Shown one piece after another: positions 1-8,192 of a DNA stretch of 64,000 nucleotides. Source of the stretch: Nocardia aurantia (lineage in GTDB: Bacteria; Actinomycetota; Actinomycetes; Mycobacteriales; Mycobacteriaceae); the NCBI RefSeq assembly GCF_009604425.1, contig NZ_WEGI01000013.1:186001-250000 (forward strand), written 5' to 3'. Made by a program: the position numbers and the translations under genes. The notes below the pieces were generated by a model. It was not told where the DNA came from. It ran no database searches and saw only the letters and a program-made list of their open reading frames with translations. Each line of letters opens with the position of its first letter. The first letter of the stretch is position 1.

Positions 1-1
1 C

Positions 2-1186
2 GGCACGGTGAGCGGGGCCGGGAACGCACCGGCAGTGAGCCCGGCCGGTACGACGGCGACGCGGCCCGGGAAGACAGCCACCCCCTTCACCCGGCAGTCG
101 CCGCTGCCCGCGCGGCTCGTGCGCAACGAGTTGCTGTCCCGCCCTGGCGCGGCGAAAGAGGTGCGGCAGTTCGGCTTCGATCTGAGCGGGCTGGGCGTGC
201 AGTACGAGGTGGGGGACTCGCTCGGGGTGTGGCCCTCGAATTCCGAAGCGCTGGTGGCGGAATGGCTCGAGGTGACCGGGCTGGACGGCGACCGGACCAT
301 CGCGCCGGACGGCCGGGCGGTCCCGCTGGCGGAGGCGTTGCGCACCCGTTTCGACATCACGAGGGCCGGGCCGGACCTGCTGGGCTTCGTCGCCGACCGC
401 AATCCGAGTCCCCGGCTGGCCAAACTGCTCCGGCGCGACAATCGCAACGAACTCGACGGTTACCTGTGGGACAAACAGGCTGTGGACGTGCTGCGGGACT
501 TCCCGGTGGAGGCCGACCCGGTCGACTGGCTCGGCGTGTTGAAAAAGCTTCAGCCGCGCCAGTATTCGATCTCGTCGAGTCCGGCGGTGACGCCCGCGGA
601 GGTGCAGTTGACCGTCGGTGTGGTGCGTTACGCGCAGAGCGGCGGGGTGTGCTCGACCTTCCTCGCCGACCGTTGCGGCACCGTACCGGTGCCGATCTTC
701 CTCCAGCGCGCACCGCATTTCCGGCCGCCGCTGGATCCGAACGCGCCGATGATCATGATCGGACCGGGCACCGGGATCGCACCGTTCCGCGGTTTCCTGC
801 ACGAGCGCCGGGCGCTCGGCTGCCGCGGCCGGAACTGGCTGTTCTTCGGCGACCAGCACGCCGCGGACAATTTCTACTATCGCGCGGAACTCGAGGACAT
901 GTTCCGCAGCGGCTTCCTCACTCGCCTGGACCTGGCGTTCTCCCGGGATCAGCGGGAGCGGATCTATGTACAGCACCGGATGATCGAGCACGGCGCGGAG
1001 CTGTGGTCGTGGCTGCGCGACGGTGGTCATCTGTACGTCTGTGGTGACGCCGCCCGGATGGCGAAGGATGTCGACGACGCGCTGCTGACCATCGCGCGTG
1101 TGCACGGCAAACTCGACGAGGACGGCGCGGCGGCCTTCCGCAAACAGCTCGTCGCCGAGAAGCGCTACGTCCGCGACGTCTACTGA
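2..1186 (+). CDS. Sulfite reductase flavoprotein-type FAD/NADPH oxidoreductase, probably C-terminal part of a longer protein
   Basis: Diflavin-reductase module that would pass electrons from NADPH through FAD. Counting from the GTG at 8: FAD motif RQYS (184-187) followed by SISSSP, the second FAD motif GVCSTF (213-218), the NADP-binding GPGTGIAPFRGF (252-263), CGDA (345-348) and the family-typical C-terminal RDVY. No flavodoxin domain is present. The reading frame stays open to the window edge and the first 30 residues are Ala/Thr/Pro-rich linker, so the protein probably continues upstream. In Actinobacteria this module is often the tail of a fused nitrate reductase/sulfite reductase flavoprotein (inference). 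If the GTG at 8 is the true start it is a stand-alone 392-residue reductase. Confidence 0.8.
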   Translation, partial: GTVSGAGNAPAVSPAGTTATRPGKTATPFTRQSPLPARLVRNELLSRPGAAKEVRQFGFDLSGLGVQYEVGDSLGVWPSNSEALVAEWLEVTGLDGDRTIAPDGRAVPLAEALRTRFDITRAGPDLLGFVADRNPSPRLAKLLRRDNRNELDGYLWDKQAVDVLRDFPVEADPVDWLGVLKKLQPRQYSISSSPAVTPAEVQLTVGVVRYAQSGGVCSTFLADRCGTVPVPIFLQRAPHFRPPLDPNAPMIMIGPGTGIAPFRGFLHERRALGCRGRNWLFFGDQHAADNFYYRAELEDMFRSGFLTRLDLAFSRDQRERIYVQHRMIEHGAELWSWLRDGGHLYVCGDAARMAKDVDDALLTIARVHGKLDEDGAAAFRKQLVAEKRYVRDVY

Positions 1187-1194
1187 TCCGCCCG

Positions 1195-1218
1195 GCGAAT
1201 TCATGGCAAAGAATTCGC
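1195..1218. terminator. Short inverted repeat after the flavoprotein gene
   Basis: GCGAATTC and GAATTCGC form a perfect 8-bp stem around an 8-base loop, 9 bases after the stop codon. No T run follows, so termination is only a suggestion. Confidence 0.3.
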
Positions 1219-1314
1219 ATCGGACCGATTCCGCTCCGTCCGACCAGGGGTTGCCCCGCCTACTCTGACCCCCTGTCAGGCGGCATCCGCCGCGCGTCGC
1301 GAAAGGACGGCACC

Positions 1315-1851
1315 ATGTCGGCTACCGCTTCGCCCCTCCCGCCGGGATATGCCGTGACCGCCGCACCCGGCGATATCGCCACCGATCTCGGATTGCTGGT
1401 GCTGCGCGTGGTGATCGGCGTCATCATGGCCGCCCACGGCACCCAGAAACTGTTCGGCTGGTTCCACGGCAACGGCCTGACCGCCACCGGCCGCTACTTC
1501 ACCGCCCAGGGGTATCCGGCCGGGAAGACCATGGCGGTGATCGCCGGTCTCAGCGAGGCGCTGGGCGGTCTCGGCCTGATCCTCGGACTGCTGACCCCGC
1601 TCGCGGCGGCCGCGGTGATCGGCGTGATGATCAACGCGATCGCCACCAAACACGGCTTCTTCGCCCCGAAGGGGTACGAGTACGAACTGGCCCTGACGGC
1701 CGCGGCCGTCGCCCTGGCGCTGGCCGGTCCGGGCCGGCTGGCCCTCGACCAGGCGCTGCCGGTGCTGCGGGTGCGGCGGCTGATCTACGGCCTCGCGGCC
1801 ATCGTCCTCGCCGCCGTGGTCGCGGCGGTGGTACTGGCCACGCGCAACTGA
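1315..1851 (+). CDS. DoxX family membrane protein
   Basis: 178-residue integral membrane protein. It has four hydrophobic segments and the DoxX signature near the N-terminus (LRVVIGVIMAAHGTQKLFGWF), then the glycine-rich EALGGLGLILGL segment. DoxX proteins are small quinone-pathway or redox-linked membrane proteins; the substrate of this one is unknown. A good ribosome site (GAAAGGA) lies just before the ATG. It is transcribed alone and is followed by a strong hairpin with a T run. Confidence 0.88.
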   Translation: MSATASPLPPGYAVTAAPGDIATDLGLLVLRVVIGVIMAAHGTQKLFGWFHGNGLTATGRYFTAQGYPAGKTMAVIAGLSEALGGLGLILGLLTPLAAAAVIGVMINAIATKHGFFAPKGYEYELALTAAAVALALAGPGRLALDQALPVLRVRRLIYGLAAIVLAAVVAAVVLATRN

Positions 1852-1910
1852 CCACGAGCGATACCGGGGGACCGTGATCGGGCCGCGGTGGCCCCGGGTA
1901 CCGTGAACGG

Positions 1911-1951
1911 GCGGCTCCGCCCCGGTTGAGTCGGGGCGGAACCGCTTTTTT
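1911..1951 (+). terminator. Rho-independent terminator after doxX
   Basis: A 13-bp stem (1911-1923 with 1933-1945, one G-T wobble) encloses a 9-base loop and is followed directly by six T. It is the clearest intrinsic terminator in the window. Confidence 0.8.
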
Positions 1952-1973
1952 CCGTGCTATCGAGCCGCCGGCA

Positions 1974-2168
1974 TCACGCCGTGCGGTCGAACTCCTCGGC
2001 CTTCACCCCGGCGGTGAAGGCCGTCCATTCGGCGCCGGAGAAGGTCAGCGCCGGGCCGCTCGGATTCTTCGAATCCCGGACGCCCACACCGCCTTCGGGC
2101 AGCCACGAGACCTCCACGCAGTGGGTGGTCTCGCTGAACGAGCTCTTGAACCAGGTATCAGTGCTCAT
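1974..2168 (-). CDS. DUF397 domain-containing protein
   Basis: 64-residue protein with the usual DUF397 pattern: W-K-S-S-F-S near the N-terminus, a Cys-Val-Glu-Val strand, VRDSKNP and a C-terminal FTFSGAEWTAF-like segment. Its start overlaps the end of the upstream XRE/DUF5753 gene by 11 bases, so the two are translationally coupled. DUF397 proteins in actinomycetes are commonly paired with such regulators (Scr1/Scr2-like pairs of streptomycetes) and are thought to modulate them; that role is inferred here. Confidence 0.9.
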   Translation of the reverse strand: MSTDTWFKSSFSETTHCVEVSWLPEGGVGVRDSKNPSGPALTFSGAEWTAFTAGVKAEEFDRTA

Positions 2169-3060
2169 GATCGTATTCCTTTGCTACCTGCCGGAGCAGG
2201 TCTCGTGTTTCGGATTCCGTGAGAGCCATCGCGCGGATGGCCGCGGACAGCTCGGTGTAGCGATCCACCTCATCCGGTCGCTCGATGTAGATGTCGCTAC
2301 TGGGTGCACCCTCGCGGTACACGATCGAGGGTTCCGGTGAACCTCCTTTCGGGTCGGGACGAAAGCTCAGGATCACGAACGGGCCGTGCAGGATTCCCCA
2401 CGTCAGGCCCGCCCGGTACGGATGGACGCGCAGCGACACGTTGGGCAGCGCCGCGAATTTGTCGAGATGCCGCAGTTGGGCCGCCATCAGTTCGGCGTTG
2501 CCCACGAGGCGGTACAGCGCCGATTCGTGCAGCAGCACATCGAGAGTCAGCGGCAGTTTCTTCCGGGTGAGCAGACTCTGCCGTTTCAATCGCAGTTCCA
2601 GCCGCTGTTCGAGTTCCTCCTCGGGAACCCGGTCGTGGCAGGCGCCGATCATCGCCTCGGCGTAGTCGTCGGTCTGCAACAGGCCGGGAATGTGCTCGTT
2701 GTAGCAGATCATCTGCTGCGCAGCCGATTCCAGATCCAGATACAGGCCGAAGGTCTCGTCGAAGAGATTGCCGAAATCGGAATACCAGCTTCTTTCCCGC
2801 GCCTGTTCGGCGAGAGTCACCGCGCGCCGGGTGTCACGCGCGCCGATGTGGTAGAGCTCGCACAGCGCGCGAACGTCCTGCTTACGGACCTTCTGCACGC
2901 GACCGGACTCGATCCGTTGCAGCCCTGCGGGACTCAGATCGGTCAGGGCGGAAGCCCGGACGATGGTCAGTCCCGCGGCCGATCGCGCATCGCGCAGAAA
3001 ACGTCCCAGCTGCCGCCTGGGCAGCGTCGACGTAGGAATCTCGTCCCTCTTGGTACCCAT
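2158..3060 (-). CDS. XRE-family helix-turn-helix regulator with DUF5753 C-terminal domain
   Basis: 300-residue DNA-binding protein. An N-terminal HTH (about residues 15-70: RRQLGRFLRDARSAAGLTI, then LSPAGLQRIESG) is followed by a DUF5753 domain beginning near WYSDFGNLFDE and containing ICYNEHIPGLLQT and ESALYRLVG. The ATG at 3060 was chosen because a CAGGGGG ribosome site lies just upstream. A start 19 codons further upstream is possible but has no such site. It forms an operon with the DUF397 gene. Such pairs are abundant regulators in actinomycetes; the target is unknown. Confidence 0.88.
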   Translation of the reverse strand: MGTKRDEIPTSTLPRRQLGRFLRDARSAAGLTIVRASALTDLSPAGLQRIESGRVQKVRKQDVRALCELYHIGARDTRRAVTLAEQARERSWYSDFGNLFDETFGLYLDLESAAQQMICYNEHIPGLLQTDDYAEAMIGACHDRVPEEELEQRLELRLKRQSLLTRKKLPLTLDVLLHESALYRLVGNAELMAAQLRHLDKFAALPNVSLRVHPYRAGLTWGILHGPFVILSFRPDPKGGSPEPSIVYREGAPSSDIYIERPDEVDRYTELSAAIRAMALTESETRDLLRQVAKEYDHEH

Positions 3061-3397
3061 GGTGCCCCCTGGAAAGTGAATATTCGAAAATTGGCTCACC
3101 GCAATATAAATATCCATTCCCTAGCTGCAGCAAATCGAGTGGCATCCTGGGGTTTCGCACGACTTCCACCTATTTTCCAATTCCACTGGTCTTTTCGTCC
3201 CGGTCATGGTCTGCTTGGTACCGGCGGCCGGGTGGTGCTGCAGGTTCGGGGCCTCGAAACACCCTCTGCCACGAAAGGTACGACAACTTCGGCTGCGAGC
3301 CAAGGGTTTTCTCCAAAAACTTCCCGTGTCGCAGCCGGCCGTCCGCCGGCCACCGAACACTTCGACGCCGAATATTCAGAACGGGGGATTTCGAATA
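3061..3397. promoter_or_regulatory. Divergent intergenic region with two GAATATTC palindromes
   Basis: 337 bases between the XRE/DUF5753 gene (minus) and a small plus-strand gene. It is AT-richer than its surroundings. The 8-bp palindrome GAATATTC occurs at 3078-3085 and 3370-3377, close to the start codons of the two flanking genes. I see no gene in it. Confidence 0.35.
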
Positions 3398-3769
3398 ATG
3401 ATGCTTGCCACCGCAATGGATCCGCTATCTCCGCCGCCCGCGACCCGTGCCATCCCGCCGCGACAGCCCGCGGTCGGATTCGTGCGCACCGACATCTCCG
3501 GTCCCGACGCCGAACGACACGCCCGGGAGATCCAGAGATACGCCTGGCGCAACGGTTTTCGCCTGCTGTACACGGTGCGGCCCCCGCTCGACCATGACGA
3601 CCCGATCGGCTACGCCCTCGGCCTCGCGGCCGGCCTCGACGTCCCGGTGATCGTCGTCTTCGACCTCGCGCACGTGGACAACCGCCCCGAACTCGTCTGC
3701 GACGACTTCGATCTGGTGACGGTCTGCCCGCCCCAGACCTGGGCCCGCACCAGCGCGGTGGGGTGGTGA
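3398..3769 (+). CDS. Small hypothetical protein, weakly resolvase-N-terminal-like
   Basis: About 123 residues. The ATG at 3398 is chosen because GGGGGAT precedes it by a good distance; longer in-frame versions start in unlikely sequence. The core GFVRTDISGPDAERHAREI, followed by a Rossmann-like alternation of strand and helix and DFDLVTV, recalls the start of serine recombinases. The catalytic serine context and any DNA-binding domain are missing. Similar small proteins occur in Nocardia next to DUF4254 genes (from memory). It overlaps the next gene by several bases, so the two are probably co-expressed. Function unknown. Confidence 0.6.
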   Translation: MMLATAMDPLSPPPATRAIPPRQPAVGFVRTDISGPDAERHAREIQRYAWRNGFRLLYTVRPPLDHDDPIGYALGLAAGLDVPVIVVFDLAHVDNRPELVCDDFDLVTVCPPQTWARTSAVGW

Positions 3770-4239
3770 CGATGCGACTGCCGAGCAAGAACATGGTCAT
3801 CGCCGCCTGCTGCGGCAGCACCGATCTCGCCCACCCGATCCTCCCCGCGATCGCGCGGCTGTCCGGCCTGCACCGGACCAGGCTCACCGCCGACCCCGTC
3901 GACCTCCGCGGAATAGACTGCGCCCGAGCCACTCTGGTCCGCGAGATCGACCGCTGGGTCGTGCTCCAGCAATTCCAGCGCCCCGCCGCCTACCTGCACA
4001 CGGAATCGCTGGGTTGCGTCGTGGACCGCATGGCCCGAACCCATGCCTGGGCCTGGCAGCTCCTGCTGTCCGCCGCGCCCGCCGACCTGGCGGTGCACGC
4101 CGCCTGGACCACTCTCGCCGAACTCACCGACGGCTACCACGATCTGGTGACCGAGGTCGAATCCGGCCGCCGCCGTTTTCCCTCGGCCCAACCCTGGGAG
4201 CTCGCCGCCGCCGACACCACCCGCTCGAGATGCTGGTAG
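3763..4239 (+). CDS. DUF4254 domain-containing protein
   Basis: 158-residue, mostly helical protein. Features seen are an N-terminal Leu-Pro segment, an NR/REIDRWV motif near residue 62, a VDRMA...AWAWQLL stretch and the HAAW-LAELTDGYHDL helix, which fit DUF4254. The start is one of three close codons (GTG 3763, GTG 3766, ATG 3772), all overlapping or abutting the previous stop. It shares an operon with the small protein upstream. No biochemical role is established for the family. Confidence 0.7.
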   Translation: MVTMRLPSKNMVIAACCGSTDLAHPILPAIARLSGLHRTRLTADPVDLRGIDCARATLVREIDRWVVLQQFQRPAAYLHTESLGCVVDRMARTHAWAWQLLLSAAPADLAVHAAWTTLAELTDGYHDLVTEVESGRRRFPSAQPWELAAADTTRSRCW

Positions 4240-4773
4240 CCCTGGTGGATCGCGGAACCCCCCGCGATCTTCCTGCCCGCCCAGCCCCTCGCCGAAGTCG
4301 TCACCCCTGGAACCATGTTCGAGCCGCCCGCCAACTGAGCGATTCGATTCTCCGCACCCAGGTATCGCGATAACCGTTCTCCGGTGTTCCGAAGTGAAGG
4401 GATTGCCCTCGCGAATCAGAGCTCCGATAATCCGCTGCGGCGTAGAGAATTGCGGGCGACCGCGAATTCGATTTCGCGGAAACCGCATTCGGCGGAACGA
4501 TCGTGTCGCAACCGCGTATGCCGGCCGTGTACAGCCCCGGCGTCCCGTCGACCGCCTTCGACGACATCTCCATCCAGTTCGGCCACACGCAGTTCAGCGC
4601 CGACCCGAACACATTCGCCACTGACCGCACCCTGCGTGCCACCTTCGGCCCGAGCGCGGGTGACCGCCCCCTCGACAGGCGTCGACGCACAGCATACGAG
4701 TGGTGCGACAGGCTATGCCGGAACCAGTAGCACCCGATAGCCGGATTTTGCCCGGCGACCGCCGCGCGGTCGG
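4240..4773. other. Intergenic stretch with no supported gene
   Basis: 534 bases between the DUF4254 gene and the convergent mannosyltransferase gene. A 75-codon frame starting at 4503 shows no family resemblance and no ribosome site. Base composition is patchier than the neighbouring genes, which could mean decayed coding sequence. Confidence 0.4.
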
Positions 4774-5916
4774 TCAGGCGCTCCGGGATAACCCGGCCCG
4801 GGACCCGCCGATCACCTCCGTGTAGTGGCCGACCAGTTCGGTGCAGATCGCGGGCCAGGTTCGATGCAGAACGGATTTCCTTGCGGCAGCGGCGAATCGG
4901 ATGCGCAAATCCGGGTCACGCAGGGCGGCTACCGCGCTCGGCAGCAGTTCGGTGAAACGATCCACCGGCAGCAGATATCCGTTGCGGCAGTGCGCGATCA
5001 GATCCCGCGGGCCGCCGGCGTCCGGGCCGATGACCGGGATGCCCGAGGCGAGCGCCTCCTGCACTCCCTGACAGAACGTTTCGTGTTCGCCCGCGTGCAC
5101 CATCACGTCCAGGCTCGCGTACGCGGCGGCCAGATCGGCGCCGCCGAGTTCGCCGGTGAAGATCGCCGAGGGCATCAACTCGGCCAGCCGGGCGCGCTGC
5201 GGGCCGTCACCGACGATGACCAGTTGCACATCCGGATCGTCGGCGAGGACCGCGAGCCGTTCCACATGCTTCTCCGGCGCCAGCCGGCCGACGAAGCCGA
5301 CCACCAGTTTGTCCCCGGCCGACCACGCGTCCCGTCGCTCCTCCGAGCGCGCCGCGGGAGTGAAACGTGCGATGTCGACGCCGCGGGCCCAGCGATGCAC
5401 CCGGGGGATGCCGTGCCGCTCCAGATCCTCGACCGCCGCCGAGGACGGGGCGAGGGTGCGCGCCGCGCGCACGTGGATACGCCGGGTCCAGGCCCAGGCC
5501 GCCCGCCGCGCCGCGCCGAGTCCGTAACTCTGGGCGAAGCCCGCCACATCGGTCTGATAGATCGCGACGGCCGGCAGGTCCAGCCGCAGCGCGGCCCCGA
5601 CGCCACCGGCGCCGAGCAGGAAGGGGGAGGCCAGATGCACCACATCGGCGTCGAACTCGTTGATCGCCGCGGTGATCACCGGCTGCGGCAGGCCCACCGG
5701 CAGCGAGCTGATCTTCGGGACCATGACCGCGGGCACCCGGATCACCGGGAACCGGCCGTGCTCGCGGGGCGCGGGCGGCCGGCCACGCAAGGTGTCCGGT
5801 GCGATCACCAGGGCGTCGTGCCCGTTGCGATCCAGATGATCCAGGACCTGCAATACGGAGTTCACGACACCGTTCATGTTGGGCAGGAACGACTCCGCAA
5901 CGATGGCTACGCGCAC
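4774..5916 (-). CDS. mgtA: GT4-family GDP-mannose-dependent mannosyltransferase (MgtA/PimB type)
   Basis: 380-residue GT-B glycosyltransferase of family 4, probably moving mannose from GDP-mannose onto a membrane lipid of the lipomannan/lipoglycan type. Seen: N-terminal RVAIVAESFLPNMNGVVNSV, the GFVGRLAPEKHVERL donor-site loop, HAGEHETFCQGVQEALASG with the EX7E pattern, and GPDAGGPRDLI. The GTG at 5916 gives the family-typical N-terminus; a GTG at 5967 would add 17 unlikely residues. The upstream DUF3592 gene matches the neighbour of mgtA in Mycobacterium tuberculosis (Rv0556-Rv0557). The exact acceptor cannot be read from sequence. Confidence 0.85.
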   Translation of the reverse strand: MRVAIVAESFLPNMNGVVNSVLQVLDHLDRNGHDALVIAPDTLRGRPPAPREHGRFPVIRVPAVMVPKISSLPVGLPQPVITAAINEFDADVVHLASPFLLGAGGVGAALRLDLPAVAIYQTDVAGFAQSYGLGAARRAAWAWTRRIHVRAARTLAPSSAAVEDLERHGIPRVHRWARGVDIARFTPAARSEERRDAWSAGDKLVVGFVGRLAPEKHVERLAVLADDPDVQLVIVGDGPQRARLAELMPSAIFTGELGGADLAAAYASLDVMVHAGEHETFCQGVQEALASGIPVIGPDAGGPRDLIAHCRNGYLLPVDRFTELLPSAVAALRDPDLRIRFAAAARKSVLHRTWPAICTELVGHYTEVIGGSRAGLSRSA

Positions 5917-6007
5917 GCTTCGAGTGTGATCAACCAGACACGCCGGGACGTCACACGGACGTGACACCTACGCGAAAAATCGGCGAACAATTCCGCCGCC
6001 GCGATCC

Positions 6008-6508
6008 TCAGGCCGCCGCTTCGGCGGGGCGGCGTGTGGGCAGCCGGGAAGCGGGATCGCCGCGGCGGCCGAACCGGCGCAACACCCACAACAACGGCAG
6101 CGCCACCACCCAGCAGACCACGATCACCGACAGGGCCGGGATGATCGCCACCCGGGCGTCGCGTCCCGCGACCCGGACCAGTTCGGGATCCTTCTTGCTG
6201 TATTCGACGTTGATGCGCTCACCGGCGGTGAGCCGGGTCGGGTACAGCACCCCGGTCTTCGGATTGTGGGTGACGCCGTCGGGGGTCACGTAGGTGACCG
6301 CCGAGCGCAGCCGGCCCGCCGACAGCACCTCACCGCTGGTGACGCCCTTGTCGAAGCTGATCAGATAGTCGTCACGCCAGGCCGCCAGCACCAGCAGCAC
6401 CGCGAGCACGCTCACCGTGACGGCGGCCACCAGCACACCGATCCGGGTCCGGCGCAGACGCACCGGGCCGGACGGTTGTTGATCATCAGACTGGCTGGTA
6501 TCCGACAC
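6008..6508 (-). CDS. DUF3592 membrane protein
   Basis: 166 residues with a hydrophobic segment near residues 23-43 and another near 125-145. Between them is an extracytoplasmic strand-rich domain with VTYVTPDGVTHNPKTGVLYP and RINVEYSKKDPE, typical of DUF3592. It lies upstream of the mannosyltransferase in the same direction, as in mycobacteria, which suggests a shared envelope role. The C-terminus is Arg/Ala-rich. Confidence 0.8.
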   Translation of the reverse strand: MSDTSQSDDQQPSGPVRLRRTRIGVLVAAVTVSVLAVLLVLAAWRDDYLISFDKGVTSGEVLSAGRLRSAVTYVTPDGVTHNPKTGVLYPTRLTAGERINVEYSKKDPELVRVAGRDARVAIIPALSVIVVCWVVALPLLWVLRRFGRRGDPASRLPTRRPAEAAA

Positions 6509-6548
6509 TGCACAAGGCTATTCCATCGCTCCGATAGCGTGTGCGGCC

Positions 6549-7055
6549 ATGTCCCGAAAATTCTGCTTCACCGTGTCTTACCGCGTCCCGGTCGAACAGC
6601 TGCACCGGGCGATTCTGACCGACGAATTATGGCGCGCGAGATTCGCGACCGCCCCTACCGCGACCCTCGAACTGTCCCGGCCGGACGGTCCTGGCACCGT
6701 CCGCATCCAGATGACCGAACGGGCCCGGCCGGACAAGATCCCCTCGGTCGTCAAACGGGTGCTCAACACGGAACTCGTCCTCGAACGCGTCGACAATTGG
6801 GGGCCGCTGGCCGACGGGACCGCGAGCGGCACCTTCACCGGTACCGCCAAGGGCATCGCGACCGAGATGGACGGCGCCTACGTCCTGCGGCCGACCGCCA
6901 CCGGATCCGAGATCGAGGTGACCGGTCTGGTGGCCGTCACGGTGCCGTTGGTCGGCGGAATGATCGAGCCGTTGGCCGAACAGTTGCTGCACCGGGTACT
7001 CAACAGCGAACGGAAATTCGTCGAGCAGCAGTTCGAGGCCGCCGCGACCGCCTGA
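6549..7055 (+). CDS. DUF2505 domain-containing protein
   Basis: 168-residue protein of START/SRPBCC-like fold. It begins with RKFCFTVSYRVPVEQLH, has a central run of alternating strands, and ends with a long helix (LLHRVLNSERKFVEQQFE) as DUF2505 proteins do. It may bind a hydrophobic ligand; no ligand is known. It is divergent from the DUF3592 gene, 40 bases away, and ends at a hairpin shared with the convergent VOC gene. Confidence 0.85.
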   Translation: MSRKFCFTVSYRVPVEQLHRAILTDELWRARFATAPTATLELSRPDGPGTVRIQMTERARPDKIPSVVKRVLNTELVLERVDNWGPLADGTASGTFTGTAKGIATEMDGAYVLRPTATGSEIEVTGLVAVTVPLVGGMIEPLAEQLLHRVLNSERKFVEQQFEAAATA

Positions 7056-7080
7056 GAACATGTCCGCGAGACCGACCCGG

Positions 7081-7116
7081 CCCCCCTCGCACAGCGTTCG
7101 CGCTGTCCGGTGGGGG
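7081..7116. terminator. Bidirectional hairpin between DUF2505 and VOC genes
   Basis: ACAGCG and CGCTGT pair around a stable TTCG tetraloop (7091-7106), inside an outer C6/G5 pairing. It sits between two convergent genes, so it may stop transcription from both sides. There is no T run on the plus strand. Confidence 0.45.
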
Positions 7117-7131
7117 CACCGCGTTGTCCGA

Positions 7132-7590
7132 TCAGTCGCCCTCGGGGGTGGACCAGTCGGCGGTCGCCGGATCGAATTCGCGGCGTTCGACCAGCACCAG
7201 CCAATTTCCGGAGTTGTCGCGAGCCACGGCCTCCACGCCGTACGGGCGCTCCGACGGCGGCTGCACGAATTCCACACCCTTCGCGGTCAATTCCTCGTAG
7301 GCCTTGTGGCAGTCCTCGGTGCGCAGGCCGAGCCCGCCCATGGTGCCGTCGGCCAGCGCGCGGCTCACCGCCGTCGCCATGCCCTCGTCGAGCGGCGGGC
7401 CGGGCAGCATCAGCGTCACCTCCAGCTCCGGATGGTCGGGCTGCGCGACGGTGACCCAGCGGAACCCGCCCTCGCCCATGGTCACGTCGGAGGTCTCCAC
7501 GAAGCCGAGCTTGTCGATGTACCACTGCTTCGCCGCGGTCTGATCGGTCACATAGACAGTGACCAGGGACACGTTGGTGATGATTGCCAT
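7132..7590 (-). CDS. VOC family (glyoxalase/bleomycin-resistance fold) protein
   Basis: 152 residues forming two beta-alpha-beta-beta-beta units: NVSLVTVYVTDQTAAKQWYIDKLGF at the start and LRTEDCHKAYEELTAKGVEFVQPPSERPYGVEAVARDNSGNW-type second half, which ends in a conserved D-N-S-G-N-W segment. The family includes metal-dependent lyases, dioxygenases and resistance proteins; the substrate is not predictable. It lies 53 bases downstream of an AraC-type regulator on the same strand and is its likely target or partner. Confidence 0.85.
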   Translation of the reverse strand: MAIITNVSLVTVYVTDQTAAKQWYIDKLGFVETSDVTMGEGGFRWVTVAQPDHPELEVTLMLPGPPLDEGMATAVSRALADGTMGGLGLRTEDCHKAYEELTAKGVEFVQPPSERPYGVEAVARDNSGNWLVLVERREFDPATADWSTPEGD

Positions 7591-7643
7591 GGGTTCACGC
7601 TAGGCGGGTGCGCGGCCGACCGGCTTCTCCGAAATTGCTGTCT

Positions 7644-8084
7644 TCACCGATCCGCGGCCGGATCGGTTCCCGGCGGAGTTTTGCGATCCGACAGTCCGTG
7701 CATGAGTACGAAACAGCCGGGGATGCGCGGCGCCCCCTCGGCGGAGAACTTGGCCAGATACGCGGAGGGCGACATGCCCACCAGTTCGGTGAACTTGCGG
7801 CTGAACGACCCCAGGCTGGAATATCCGACCAGCATGCAGGCCTCGGTCACCGTGATGTTGGTCGCGCGCAACAGATCCTGGGCCCGCTCGATCCGCCGTT
7901 CGGCCAGGTACGCCGCGGGCGTCTTCCCGTACACCGCCGCGAAGCAGCGCAGGAAGTAGAACTTCGAGACCCCCGCCGCCGCAGCCAATTCCGCCAGATC
8001 CAACGCCTCGGCATAGTGGCGATCCGCGAGATCGCGCGCTCGCCGCAAGTGCGGGAGCAGATTCCGCGGTGGCTCGCCACTCAC
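7644..8084 (-). CDS. AraC-family transcriptional regulator, DNA-binding domain only
   Basis: 146 residues, almost all the double-HTH AraC domain: LADRHYAEALDLAELAAAAGVSKFYFLRCF and then AQDLLRATNITVTEACMLVGYSSLGSFSRKFTELVGMSP, with the P-S-A-Y ending. No ligand-binding domain is present, so any effector must act another way. It is transcribed with the VOC gene. Short AraC/VOC pairs are common in actinobacteria. Confidence 0.88.
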   Translation of the reverse strand: MSGEPPRNLLPHLRRARDLADRHYAEALDLAELAAAAGVSKFYFLRCFAAVYGKTPAAYLAERRIERAQDLLRATNITVTEACMLVGYSSLGSFSRKFTELVGMSPSAYLAKFSAEGAPRIPGCFVLMHGLSDRKTPPGTDPAADR

Positions 8085-8192
8085 GATCCGCCCCGTCCAC
8101 TACCCGCGCCTGCCCGCTCTTTCCGAGCCGTCCGGCGCCCCGGCCGGATGGTGTGCTCGGCGTTCATCGCTCGCTCATTCGGCCGGTCGCGC

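Noticed and set aside
3398..3769. A serine recombinase or phage integrase remnant
   Set aside because: Only the first segment is reminiscent; the catalytic serine context, the DNA-binding domain and attachment repeats are absent.
4503..4730. A 75-codon plus-strand gene
   Set aside because: It has no ribosome site, no family resemblance and odd composition; kept only as part of the intergenic entry.
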